The notes under the pieces: generated by a model | Databases searched by the model: none | Told to the model about the DNA's origin: nothing | Seen by the model: only the letters and a program-made list of their open reading frames with translations | DNA from: an uncultured Treponema sp. | Lineage (GTDB): Bacteria; Spirochaetota; Spirochaetia; Treponematales; Treponemataceae | Assembly: GCA_938039145.1 (NCBI GenBank) | Contig: CALHVG010000053.1 | Location: 1-46,587 of the forward strand | Length of the DNA stretch: 46,587 nt | Reading direction: 5' to 3' | Part shown: one piece after another, positions 32,212 through 40,759 of the stretch | Position numbering within the stretch: the stretch's first letter is position 1 | How the letters are laid out: each line of letters starts with the position of its first letter | Position numbers and translations under genes: made by a program

Positions 32212-33870
32212 ATGGAATCCAAAATGGAAAAAGACAATCCGCAAAAAGAAAGCATACTGATTTTGGGCGCAGGCCTAATGCAGAAACCTTCGATTCTTGC
32301 CGCAAAGGAAGAAGGGCTTTTCGTCTATTCCGTGGACGCAAATCCTTCTGCCGTAGCCGTTCCGCTTTGCGACGCTTTTAAAAAAATCGACCTGAAGGAA
32401 AAAGAAGCCATATACGAGTTTGCAAAGTTCCTTAAAAACGAAAAAAAACTTTCAGGAATTTTCACGGCGGGAACGGATTTTTCCGCATCTGTGGCGTACG
32501 CTACGGAAAAACTCAATCTAAAAGGACACAGCTTCGATTCGGCATTGAACGCAAGCGTCAAAAGCAGAATGAGAGAATGTTTCCAAAAAGCGGGCGTTCC
32601 TTCTCCGAGTTTTTATTCCGTCAGTAACGACTTTAATCTTGCGATGGAAATTTCTGAAAAACTTTCTTTTCCGTTTGTGGTAAAGCCTTCGGACAACATG
32701 GGAGCCCGAGGCTGCAGAATGGTAAGAAGCCGAAAGGAAGCCGCCAGCGCTATAAAACTTGCGTTCGATAATTCCCAAACCAAAACTATAATAATCGAAG
32801 AATATATGGAAGGCCCTGAGTTTTCGATAGATGCGCTTGTCTACGAGGGAACGCTTACCGTAACTGGCTTTGCCGACAGGCATATTTTTTATCCGCCGTA
32901 TTTTATCGAGATGGGACATACGATTCCTTCTTGCATTGACGAAAAAAAGCGGCTCGAACTGATTTCGACATTCGCTTTGGGAGTAAAGGCGTTGAATCTT
33001 ACCGAAGGAGCTGCAAAAGCCGACATAAAATACACGGCGCAAGGACCTCAGATAGGTGAAATAGCAGCCCGGCTTTCGGGAGGATACATGTCTGGCTGGA
33101 CTTTTCCGTATTCGTCCGATTTTTCTTTGACACGTGAAGCCATAAAAATTTCAGTAGGACGAGTTCCCGAAAAACTTCTTGAAAAAAGAGTTCGGCTTGA
33201 CTATGTTCCGCCGAAAACTTTGGAAAATTCAAAAGATTTTTCAAGTCCGTTCAAACTGTTTGAAATTCCTTCGGTTCATGTAAGTGCGGAACGAGCCTGG
33301 ATTTCCATTCCCGGAAAAGTCCGTTCCATCGAAAAACTCGGCGAAAAAAAATCTTTTGATGTAAAGGATGTGTTTCCTCGCACAGTGGAAGTCGGAGACG
33401 AAGTGGATTTTCCAAGGAACAATGTCCAAAAATGCGGAAATTCAATTTCACTTTCCAACGATTACGAAAAGGCTGTCGCCGCCGCCGAAAAAAGTTCCGC
33501 TTCCGTCCTGATTCGCCTTCAGAAAAACAATAGTCGCACCGACGATTTTCTTTCCGATAAGGAAGCCGCCGATGAAAAAGGTTTTCCGCCTTCCGCTTTT
33601 TCCGCCTATGCTAAGATCAAGGAACTTGAACTGTCAGGAACGATGGATGTTTCCCAAAGCGTCGTGGAAAATGCGCCAGAAGAAATAAAAGAATTCCTTG
33701 AACTTCCCGAAAAAAACTGGAACTATAGGACTGCAAAAGAAGAGGCGGAACTTTTTGACAGGCTGAACAAAACGCATAAAAAAATCGAGCGGAAAACATT
33801 TTGGAATGCTTTGTTTAAAGGCGGAATCCAAGCCGTCTTATATGTCGTGGATTCGGTTCAAGAAATGTAA
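32212..33870 (+). CDS. ATP-grasp ligase
   Basis: 552 residues. An N-terminal preATP-grasp Rossmann-like domain (ILILGAGLMQKPSILAAKEEG, split, about 15-35) is followed by an ATP-grasp core like carbamoyl-phosphate synthase and CarB-related ligases: FVVKPSDNMGARGCRMVRS (about 157-175), IIIEEYMEGPEFSIDAL and IGEIAARLSGGY. A biotin-carboxylase-C-like segment follows, with WISIPGKVRSIEKLG. The last 120 residues match nothing I know. ATP-grasp enzymes join a carboxylate to an amine or thiol, so it may add an amino acid or acyl group to the glycan made by the operon. AAAGGA precedes ATG 32212. Last gene of the cluster. Confidence 0.82.
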   Translation: MESKMEKDNPQKESILILGAGLMQKPSILAAKEEGLFVYSVDANPSAVAVPLCDAFKKIDLKEKEAIYEFAKFLKNEKKLSGIFTAGTDFSASVAYATEKLNLKGHSFDSALNASVKSRMRECFQKAGVPSPSFYSVSNDFNLAMEISEKLSFPFVVKPSDNMGARGCRMVRSRKEAASAIKLAFDNSQTKTIIIEEYMEGPEFSIDALVYEGTLTVTGFADRHIFYPPYFIEMGHTIPSCIDEKKRLELISTFALGVKALNLTEGAAKADIKYTAQGPQIGEIAARLSGGYMSGWTFPYSSDFSLTREAIKISVGRVPEKLLEKRVRLDYVPPKTLENSKDFSSPFKLFEIPSVHVSAERAWISIPGKVRSIEKLGEKKSFDVKDVFPRTVEVGDEVDFPRNNVQKCGNSISLSNDYEKAVAAAEKSSASVLIRLQKNNSRTDDFLSDKEAADEKGFPPSAFSAYAKIKELELSGTMDVSQSVVENAPEEIKEFLELPEKNWNYRTAKEEAELFDRLNKTHKKIERKTFWNALFKGGIQAVLYVVDSVQEM

Positions 33871-33966
33871 AATCAAACGGGCTTTTCAAAAATTTCAGTT
33901 TTTGGAAAACTTCCTTGATTTCATGTGCGATGTTTAAGATTAAGTTATTACTGTATGGGAGATTGA

Positions 33967-35007
33967 ATGAAAAAGATTTTTTTGTATGTGCTTTTGTTTT
34001 TTTTGTTTTTCATGAAATTTTCCGCATTTTCTTTGGAAGCGACATTGCCTCTTGTTAAGACAGCCAAAGAAAACGGGATGGAACTTTACTGGGACACGCT
34101 TTCAGGCGGAGGAATCCTTGAAAAAAACGGGCATCAAGTTTCATTCCGGGTGGACGAAAATCTTGTGCTGTTCGATTCGTCGTCGATTTCTTCCGTGGAA
34201 AGCCCCGTTTTCCGAGACGGGCAGATTTTCGTGAGCAAAAAATTTATTGACACGGTGGAACTTTTTTTCAAAGAAAGCGGAGACAAAAGTCCGTTCAAAA
34301 TCGGAGCGATACTCATTGATCCGGGACACGGCGGAAAAGACCCCGGTGCTGTCGGAACTTTCAAGATTGACGGAAAAACTGTCCGGGTTCAGGAAAAAGA
34401 TGCCGTCCTTTCCGTTGGAAAAATGCTTTACGATGAGTTAAAGCGCGCCTATCCCAACAAGCAGATAATAATGACAAGAAATTCCGACAAGTATCTGACG
34501 CTCGGAGAAAGAACCGACATAGCAAACGGAGTAAAACTCGCCGAAAAAGAGGCGGTGCTTTACGTGTCGATTCATGCGAACGCATCCCTTGACAAAAAGG
34601 CAAGCGGCTACGAGGTCTGGTATCTTTCTCCGGGCTACAGGCGAACGGTGATAGACAAAGCCGCCGCCGACAACGACAAATCCTTGTTTCCGATACTAAA
34701 TTCCATGATGGAGGAAGAATACACAACCGAAAGCATTCTGATGTCCAAATTCATAATGGACGGACTTACCTCGCAGATTGGCTCAAGCGCAAAAGCAAGA
34801 GGCATAAAGGCGGAAGAATGGTTTGTCGTACGGAACACGAATATGCCTGCCGTATTGATAGAAATAGGCTTTGTGACAAATGAAAAGGAGGCACTGAATC
34901 TTAGAAATCCGGAACACTTGAAAAAAACTTCTCTTGGAATATATAATGGCATCCAGGCGTTCGTTGCGCACTTTGAGCGTTCAAGAGGATTTACTTCATC
35001 AAAATGA
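33967..35007 (+). CDS. N-acetylmuramoyl-L-alanine amidase (Amidase_3)
   Basis: 346 residues, exported. Signal peptide 1-22 (MKKIFLYVLLFFLFFMKFSA). The N-terminal beta region (about 24-105) is like an AMIN or copper-amine-oxidase-like module. The zinc amidase domain has DPGHGGKD (His121), QEKD (Glu143), SIHANA (His203) and VLIEIGF (Glu299), the full catalytic set. It cuts peptide stems from glycan strands, as in daughter-cell separation or flagellar insertion. GGGAG before ATG 33967. It overlaps the GerMN gene by ATGA; from recall, the order amidase, small protein, flaA is also seen in T. pallidum. Confidence 0.92.
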   Translation: MKKIFLYVLLFFLFFMKFSAFSLEATLPLVKTAKENGMELYWDTLSGGGILEKNGHQVSFRVDENLVLFDSSSISSVESPVFRDGQIFVSKKFIDTVELFFKESGDKSPFKIGAILIDPGHGGKDPGAVGTFKIDGKTVRVQEKDAVLSVGKMLYDELKRAYPNKQIIMTRNSDKYLTLGERTDIANGVKLAEKEAVLYVSIHANASLDKKASGYEVWYLSPGYRRTVIDKAAADNDKSLFPILNSMMEEEYTTESILMSKFIMDGLTSQIGSSAKARGIKAEEWFVVRNTNMPAVLIEIGFVTNEKEALNLRNPEHLKKTSLGIYNGIQAFVAHFERSRGFTSSK

Positions 35008-35465
35008 AAATCTATAAATTTGACATCGACACAAAATTTTTTGTCTTTGTCGTTGTTCTTTCGCTTTCTTTTTTGATTTCCTTTTTGACTTGGAAGGTGG
35101 GCGTTCCCGGAAAAAAGGCTGTCTTCGTCTTTGAGTCCGCGGACATGAAATCTCTTTCTATAGAAAAACGCTTTTTGAAATGCGGCAAGGCGGATTCTAA
35201 AATTCGGAATTTTGTGGACGAACTTTTGCTCGGTCCTATATCTGAGCATTGCATTCCTGTTTTTAATTCCGAAACAAAGGTTATTTCGTGCTTCGAAAGG
35301 AATAATGTTCTTTATGTGAATCTTTCGTCGGATTTTCTTTATGCGGACTACGGTACGGATTTTTCTAAAAAAATCAATATTTTCAAAAAAAATATACAAA
35401 TCAATTTTCCTTCTATAAAGAGAGTGGAGTTGTTTGTGGACGGTAACGCACCGTTTCAATACTGA
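35004..35465 (+). CDS. GerMN domain protein
   Basis: 153 residues. One N-terminal TM anchor (FFVFVVVLSLSFLISFLTW, about 12-30), then a GerMN domain: FVDELLLGPIS, NNVLYVNLSSDFLYAD and RVELFVDGNAPF. GerMN domains accompany peptidoglycan amidases and lipoproteins in many bacteria and may modulate them. ATGA overlap with the amidase gene supports a shared role at the cell wall. Length is normal for a single-domain form. Confidence 0.82.
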   Translation: MKIYKFDIDTKFFVFVVVLSLSFLISFLTWKVGVPGKKAVFVFESADMKSLSIEKRFLKCGKADSKIRNFVDELLLGPISEHCIPVFNSETKVISCFERNNVLYVNLSSDFLYADYGTDFSKKINIFKKNIQINFPSIKRVELFVDGNAPFQY

Positions 35466-35526
35466 TGCGTTGTCTTTAAGTCGGAAAATCTTTGAAAAAT
35501 ATCGCTCAAAGATTTTATTAAAAGCG

Positions 35527-35555
35527 TTGACAAAAATAGTCGGTTAAGAGATAAT
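35527..35555 (+). promoter_or_regulatory. Sigma-70 promoter of flaA
   Basis: A perfect TTGACA at 35527-35532 and GATAAT at 35550-35555 with a 17-bp spacer. Transcription would start near 35562, with a 39-base leader carrying AAAGGAG. A strong promoter fits an abundant filament protein. Confidence 0.8.
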
Positions 35556-35600
35556 ATCTTTATCAAGGCTACATCGAATTTGTTTAAAGGAGCTTCAAAG

Positions 35601-36671
35601 ATGAAGAGGACTTTATTGTTTGCAGCGGCTGTAATGCTGCTTGCAGGATTCACGGTTTCTGCCGATGAATCTACGTTGATTGATTTTACATTGCTTGAGG
35701 CAGACTGTGTCGCAGATCAGGAAGGAAATCCAACCCAGAACAAGCACACTGTCATGGATTTCTCAACTGCTGCAGGTGCTACGTTCACTCCGGAGCAGAA
35801 AGACCTTATGAAATCCTCGCTTGCGTTGCCGGAATGGGAGGTTACTCTCAATTCTTCTGCACGCTCGATCAGGAGTTCGGGTCTTTCTACGGTTGTTGCC
35901 GCACCTGTAAGAAGTGAATCCAACCAGCCGTTCGCAGGAAAGAATGTAATGGGTGTCAGGATTGTTTTCCCTACATGGAATGCGAATTCTCATGCTTATA
36001 TCAGACCTCCGTTTGATATTCCTGCATACGAAGAATTGGCTTCTGCCGATGAAAATGGAAAAAGACAGCCACAGACTGATGAAGAAAAGGCGAGCAAAAA
36101 AACGCTTTTCGAAGACGGCTACGGTGTTCTTAAAAATGTAGGAACTATCAAATCCATCGCTGTTACGACAATGGGTATGAACTTCCCTGAAGGACTTTTC
36201 GTCTTGCTCAAAGACAACGATAACATTGAACGCAGATATTTCATGGGTTATCTTATGTTTGACGGCTGGAAGAACCTTACATGGAACAATCCGCAGTACA
36301 TTTCCGACATAAGAAGACGAGAAATCAGGGTTTATCCTATCTACCCAAGAGGACTTCCGTTTGTTAAGTTTGCTGGTTTCCAGATTACACGAGATGCAAG
36401 CTGGGATGGCGGTGACTATATCGGATATTTCAAGGATGTTCGTGTTATCTATGACAAAGCACTTCTTATTTCAGAACGAGACATCGCTGATGAAGACCTT
36501 TGGGGAATCATCAAAAAGAAGGAAGGCGATCGACAGGCCGCTTCAATGGCTCGCTTTGGCGAAACGCAGGTAAATCGCTATCTTGAGAAGGCTAAGCTTG
36601 CTACTGAAGACAGTTTCACTGAAAACTTGGAGCCAAGTTACGGTTCTTCACAGACTGGCGAGGAAAGATAA
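35601..36671 (+). CDS. flaA: Flagellar filament outer-layer protein FlaA
   Basis: FlaA forms the sheath over the FlaB core of the periplasmic flagellum of spirochetes. 356 residues with signal peptide MKRTLLFAAAVMLLAGFTVSA (cut after Ala21). Mature landmarks are LIDFTLLEAD at the start, GVRIVFPTWNANSHAYIRPPF, GVLKNVGTIKSIAVTTMGMN, GNL-like beta strands, and YFKDVRVIYDKALL, all typical of FlaA1. ATG 35601 has AAAGGAG 9 bases upstream; an in-frame TTG at 35580 is not used. It has its own strong promoter and its own terminator, so it is a monocistronic unit. Confidence 0.93.
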   Translation: MKRTLLFAAAVMLLAGFTVSADESTLIDFTLLEADCVADQEGNPTQNKHTVMDFSTAAGATFTPEQKDLMKSSLALPEWEVTLNSSARSIRSSGLSTVVAAPVRSESNQPFAGKNVMGVRIVFPTWNANSHAYIRPPFDIPAYEELASADENGKRQPQTDEEKASKKTLFEDGYGVLKNVGTIKSIAVTTMGMNFPEGLFVLLKDNDNIERRYFMGYLMFDGWKNLTWNNPQYISDIRRREIRVYPIYPRGLPFVKFAGFQITRDASWDGGDYIGYFKDVRVIYDKALLISERDIADEDLWGIIKKKEGDRQAASMARFGETQVNRYLEKAKLATEDSFTENLEPSYGSSQTGEER

Positions 36672-36693
36672 TTTTTCATCTTGCTGAAAGATA

Positions 36694-36725
36694 AAAAAAG
36701 GACACTGTTACGGTGTCCTTTTTTT
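36694..36725 (+). terminator. flaA terminator
   Basis: AAAAAAGGACAC and GTGTCCTTTTTTT form a stem with loop TGTTACG, followed by a T run. A textbook rho-independent terminator 23 bp after the flaA stop. Confidence 0.92.
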
Positions 36726-36766
36726 ATTAATCGTTCAATTAGAGTTTATATGGATTGAAACTTGGT

Positions 36767-38005
36767 ATGAAGATTCCGTCAAAATTAAAGATAAAAAACA
36801 TATATGAAAATTACACCCCATATCTTGATAAGATAATGGACAATATCAAAAATGTTCTTTCGGAAAATATCCGGCTTTCATCGCAGCCTACATATAAGTC
36901 CAGGATAAAAAGTTTTCAAAGTTACTACAAAAAGCTTTTGAGACAGAAACCCGACGAGGCGGCAAACTCCGATATTTTAGTCTGCCTTACCGACATGATG
37001 GGCATAAGAGTCATATGCGCTTTTCTTGAGGACATTTCGTCTGTTCGGGAGCAACTTCAGTCTCTTTTTGACGTAAAGGAAGTTGAGGTCAAAGGTGCGG
37101 ACCAAAGTTTCAGCCAATTCGGCTACGAGTCCGTTCATGTGCTTGTATCCATTCCGGAATCTTGCATGCCCGAAAATATTTCAGGTCTTGAGATTCCCGA
37201 CGGTCTTGTATGCGAGATTCAGATAAGGACGATTCTTCAGGATGCATGGGCGGAAGTCGAGCATGAACTGATATACAAAACGGAGTTCACGCCGTTTGAT
37301 CTTCCGCTTAGACGAAAACTTGCTTCGATAAACGCTTCTCTTAGCCTTGCGGACATAATTTTTCAGGAAATCAGGGATTATCAGAAAAAGTTGCAGACGG
37401 AATTGACTAAAAGGCGGCGAAGTTTCTATAAAATAGCTGACGATTTTCCGTGCATTTCCGAGGAAAATAAAAAATCCGGCGAAGATTCTTCGATAGAGCG
37501 TGTAAATCCGTATGTCGCCGGGACGATAGACGAACTTCTGCTCCAAGCGATTCATTCGCACAACGAAGGCGACTTGGATTCTGCGATTTTCATATACACC
37601 AAGATAATAGAGTCAAAACCGAAGCCGAACAACGTTGTTCTTTCCGTGATTCACAAGCACAGGGGAATGGCGTTTTTTTCGAAAAACGACTATGAAAATG
37701 CGGTGAATGACTTCCATCAGTCGTTTGAACTTGACAACAACAATTTTCGTTCCATTTATTATGAGGGAATCGTGTTTGCCATAAGGCACCAGTACGAAAA
37801 GGCGGTGGAGTGTTTTTCAAGGTCGCTTTCGCTGAACGAATATCAGTCGCACACTTTCTACAGGAGGGCGGCGGCGTATTATGAACTGGGGCAGTACGAA
37901 AAATCCATGAGCGATGTTGTGTCTGCGCAGAAACTGGGCTTGGAGGATGCCGGATTGAAGGCGTTGCACGAAAAACTTGTCTCAAAGTTCGACATGAAGG
38001 TCTGA
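36767..38005 (+). CDS. RelA/SpoT alarmone synthetase with C-terminal TPRs
   Basis: 412 residues. The N-terminal (p)ppGpp synthetase fold has TDMMGIRVI (Asp76), FGYESVHV (Gly119-His124) and EIQIRTILQDAWAEVEHEL (150-168), so the nucleotide- and magnesium-binding residues are kept. There is no HD hydrolase domain, as in small alarmone synthetases. The C-terminal half (about 245-405) has four TPR motifs (HKHRGMAFFSKNDYENAVND, TFYRRAAAYYELGQYEKSM). The TPRs may bind a protein partner that controls synthesis. ATG 36767 has only a weak ribosome-binding site. A possible -10, TATATG, is at 36747. Confidence 0.85.
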   Translation: MKIPSKLKIKNIYENYTPYLDKIMDNIKNVLSENIRLSSQPTYKSRIKSFQSYYKKLLRQKPDEAANSDILVCLTDMMGIRVICAFLEDISSVREQLQSLFDVKEVEVKGADQSFSQFGYESVHVLVSIPESCMPENISGLEIPDGLVCEIQIRTILQDAWAEVEHELIYKTEFTPFDLPLRRKLASINASLSLADIIFQEIRDYQKKLQTELTKRRRSFYKIADDFPCISEENKKSGEDSSIERVNPYVAGTIDELLLQAIHSHNEGDLDSAIFIYTKIIESKPKPNNVVLSVIHKHRGMAFFSKNDYENAVNDFHQSFELDNNNFRSIYYEGIVFAIRHQYEKAVECFSRSLSLNEYQSHTFYRRAAAYYELGQYEKSMSDVVSAQKLGLEDAGLKALHEKLVSKFDMKV

Positions 38006-38046
38006 CCTTAAATATTTTGTTTTTGAGTTTTCATTTTTTTATGCTA

Positions 38047-38075
38047 TTGACTAAAACTCCGATTGGTTATATATT
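38047..38075 (+). promoter_or_regulatory. Promoter of tRNA-Glu
   Basis: TTGACT (38047-38052) and TATATT (38070-38075) with a 17-bp spacer. The tRNA begins 26 bp downstream of the -10. Confidence 0.8.
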
Positions 38076-38100
38076 CCTCACCATCGGATTTTTCCGATAT

Positions 38101-38172
38101 GTCTCCTTCGTCTAGTGGTTAGGACATCGGGTTTTCATCCCGACAACATGGGTTCAATTCCCGTAGGAGATG
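38101..38172 (+). tRNA. tRNA-Glu (UUC)
   Basis: A full cloverleaf can be drawn. The acceptor GTCTCCT pairs with AGGAGAT (first pair G-U). The D-arm is GTC...GAC. The anticodon stem TCGGG / CCCGA surrounds loop TTTTCAT with anticodon TTC at 38134-38136, and the T-arm is ATGGG-TTCAATT-CCCGT. CCA is not encoded. A promoter and terminator flank it, so it is a single-gene unit. Confidence 0.93.
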
Positions 38173-38178
38173 CGTACT

Positions 38179-38223
38179 GGGCTGTCGAAAAAGTGCCGAC
38201 TTTTGCGACAGCCCTTTTTTTTT
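38179..38223 (+). terminator. tRNA-Glu terminator
   Basis: GGGCTGTCG pairs with CGACAGCCC, with an inner AAAAGT / ACTTTT extension, and nine T residues follow. It ends about 17 bp before the helicase start. Confidence 0.92.
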
Positions 38224-38239
38224 CGATTTTGTTGGTTTT

Positions 38240-40690
38240 ATGGACGAAAAGGATATCAGGCTTTATTTTTCGCATGAAGTTATAAATTCCATGGCTTTAC
38301 AAATCTCGTCGCTGTCCGAAAAAGAATTTTTCTTTTTTGGAAAGACCGATTCGGCGGGGCTTGTTTCCAGCGTGAGCGAAATCTTCTATAAAAATGAAAA
38401 TCCTTTTGCAAGCGGCGAGGAACGGGAATTTTCGGTGCTGATTAATTGCCGTCCGGACGGAAAACTTGTTTTTCCTTTTCAGGACGAGATTGTTTTTGAG
38501 GATGAAGAAAATCGTCTTGGTTTTTATGTCATAGACAGGGACTTGAAAAAAGTTTTGGTCGTCAAAGAGCCTTCGCCCAATGAAAAAATCAAAATGATAG
38601 GAAATCTTTCGGCGGGCTGTCTCTGCGCTGGCGGCGAGTTGTCCAGAATTTCCGATTCGTTTGAGGAACGCCCCGCTCAGATAAAACTTCTTGAAAAGAT
38701 AGCTAACACCTTCGACGAAAACGGGATTGGCGTTTTTGAGGCGGGAACCGGTGTCGGGAAATCCTATGCGTACCTGATTCCCGCTATGCTTTGGGCGACG
38801 GAAAACAACAGGCGCGTGGTGATTTCTACAGGCACGATAAACCTTCAGCAGCAGCTTTGCGAAAAAGATATTCCCATGGCGGAAAAAATAATTTCCAAGA
38901 AAGTAAAGCACGTTCTTGTGAAGGGAAGGCAAAATTTTGTGTGCAAAAGGCGATTTTTCGATGTCGTTTCACAAAGGGAACTTTTTGACGATGCCGACAT
39001 AATGGAAAATCTTTCCGACTGGGTTGAAAAATCCGAAAGCGGAAGCAGAAGCGATCTTCCTTTTGTTCCGCCTGAAAGTATATGGACGCGCATAAATTCC
39101 GAAAGCGACGCTTGCATGGGACACCGCTGCCCGTTCTATGCTGAATGTTTTGTGATGAAGATGAAAAAAGAGGCGGCATCTGCAAGCATAGTCGTGGTGA
39201 ACCACCATCTTCTTTTTGCGGACATAGAGGCAAGGCTCAGTTCAGGCTCCTACGAGGATGCGGCTGTACTTCCGCCGTACAAGCACATAATTTTTGACGA
39301 AGCCCACGGAATAGAAAGCGCGGCGACAAGTTTTTTCAGCGAGGCTTTCAGCAGGTTTAAACTTATCAGGCAGCTGAGCGCGCTTTACAGAAAACGAAAG
39401 TCGTCGGAAAGCGGCTATCTTTGCACTCTTTCGCTTCTTTCTTCATCGGAGGAAAGGATGATAGAAATTTCCGAGTGCGTAAACCGAATAAAAAACGACA
39501 TCGTAAATCTTGAGACCGCTTCTCTTGATCTTCTTGAGGAAAAATACAGTATTCGGCTTTGCGATTCCACTTTCCGGGGATTTTCGGCTGTGCTTTCGCT
39601 TGCATCGACACTTTCAAAAAGCGTGGGAAATCTTTCCGCAATCGCAAGGGAAATTATGGACGGCGTTCCCGAAGGCGACAGGGAGATTCCGGTATTTTGG
39701 GAGACAAAACTGATTCTCCGCAGGCTGGAGGATGTTTGCGTGCTTTTGAACGATTTTTCAAAGTGGGATGAAAAAAAGGAAGCCGTTTTTTGGATTCAGA
39801 AGAAGATGGTTTACGCAGATTTTTCAAGAGAAGGCGAAAATCCGCTTTACGTAATATTCAATAAGACGCCGCTTGAAATAGGAAGCCTTATGAACAGCGG
39901 AGTTTTTGAGCCGATGGACAGCGTTGTATGCACGTCAGCGACGCTAAGAACGGGCTCGGATTTTGGCTACTGGATGAGAAGGACGGGCGTTTCGTTTGCG
40001 GAAAAAGAGCGGGTTCTTACGGGCTTTTTTCCTTCTCCGTTCATGTCCGAAAAAAATATGCTTTTTGCCGTCCCTTCCGATGCTCCGTTCCCCGACGATG
40101 CAAGATTCCAGCCTTGGATTGAAGCCGCAATAGTAAAACTTATCCGCGCGGCGGACGGAAGAACCCTTGTCCTTTTTACTTCGTACGATTCTTTAAAAAG
40201 CGCATACGATTTTGCACAAAGGCGGCTTTCCGATAATTTTGACGGAATGATTTTGCGTCAAGGCAGAGACGACAACGCAAGGCTTTTGGGCGTTTTCAAG
40301 AAAGATGAAAAAAGCGTTCTTTTTGCCACGGATTCGTTTTGGCAGGGGGTTGACGTTCCCGGAAAATCTCTTTCGCAGGTCATAATTGTAAAACTTCCTT
40401 TTTCCGTCCCGAATGATCCTGTGTTCACCGCAAGAGCCGAGGCAATCCAAAAAAAAGGCGGCTCGTCGTTCATGGAACTAAGCCTGCCTGAGGCGATAAT
40501 AAAGTTCAGGCAGGGAGTAGGGAGGCTTCTTAGGCGCGGAGACGACAGGGGGGCTGTGGTGGCTCTTGATCGCCGCCTTTATGGAAAACCTTACGGCTCA
40601 TTGTTCATCCAGGGGGTCGGCGAATGTAAGAAAATTTATGATTCAATAGAAAAAATCGCCGAAAAAGTTTCCGATTTTATTTTTGATTGA
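38240..40690 (+). CDS. dinG: DinG/XPD-like Fe-S DNA helicase
   Basis: 816 residues, superfamily 2. Walker A is EAGTGVGKS (167-175). The four 4Fe-4S cysteines are Cys235, Cys292, Cys297 and Cys303, in the XPD-like positions. VVVNHHLLFAD follows, then DEAH at 353-356, ATDSFWQGVDVPGK, and motif VI QGVGRLLRRGDDRG. These enzymes unwind 5' to 3' and act on R-loops, forks or damaged DNA. The N-terminal 140 residues are family-specific and lack an exonuclease motif. No ribosome-binding site is visible before ATG 38240, which lies right after the tRNA terminator. This is an unusual arrangement, so the start or promoter is uncertain. Confidence 0.88.
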   Translation: MDEKDIRLYFSHEVINSMALQISSLSEKEFFFFGKTDSAGLVSSVSEIFYKNENPFASGEEREFSVLINCRPDGKLVFPFQDEIVFEDEENRLGFYVIDRDLKKVLVVKEPSPNEKIKMIGNLSAGCLCAGGELSRISDSFEERPAQIKLLEKIANTFDENGIGVFEAGTGVGKSYAYLIPAMLWATENNRRVVISTGTINLQQQLCEKDIPMAEKIISKKVKHVLVKGRQNFVCKRRFFDVVSQRELFDDADIMENLSDWVEKSESGSRSDLPFVPPESIWTRINSESDACMGHRCPFYAECFVMKMKKEAASASIVVVNHHLLFADIEARLSSGSYEDAAVLPPYKHIIFDEAHGIESAATSFFSEAFSRFKLIRQLSALYRKRKSSESGYLCTLSLLSSSEERMIEISECVNRIKNDIVNLETASLDLLEEKYSIRLCDSTFRGFSAVLSLASTLSKSVGNLSAIAREIMDGVPEGDREIPVFWETKLILRRLEDVCVLLNDFSKWDEKKEAVFWIQKKMVYADFSREGENPLYVIFNKTPLEIGSLMNSGVFEPMDSVVCTSATLRTGSDFGYWMRRTGVSFAEKERVLTGFFPSPFMSEKNMLFAVPSDAPFPDDARFQPWIEAAIVKLIRAADGRTLVLFTSYDSLKSAYDFAQRRLSDNFDGMILRQGRDDNARLLGVFKKDEKSVLFATDSFWQGVDVPGKSLSQVIIVKLPFSVPNDPVFTARAEAIQKKGGSSFMELSLPEAIIKFRQGVGRLLRRGDDRGAVVALDRRLYGKPYGSLFIQGVGECKKIYDSIEKIAEKVSDFIFD

Positions 40691-40700
40691 AAAATCGCAT

Positions 40701-40729
40701 TTGACATCGCATTTTTTTATATATAGAAT
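40701..40729 (+). promoter_or_regulatory. Promoter of plsC
   Basis: TTGACA (40701-40706) and TAGAAT (40724-40729) with a 17-bp spacer, giving a leader of about 24 bases with AAGGAG before ATG 40760. Confidence 0.75.
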
Positions 40730-40759
40730 TGACGAGTTCAGCATCGCAAGGAGATTCCA

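Noticed and set aside
38101..38172. tRNA-Met or tRNA with anticodon TCA or CAT
   Set aside because: Aligning the 5-bp anticodon stem puts TTC at positions 34-36; the flanking CAT includes loop bases 36-38.
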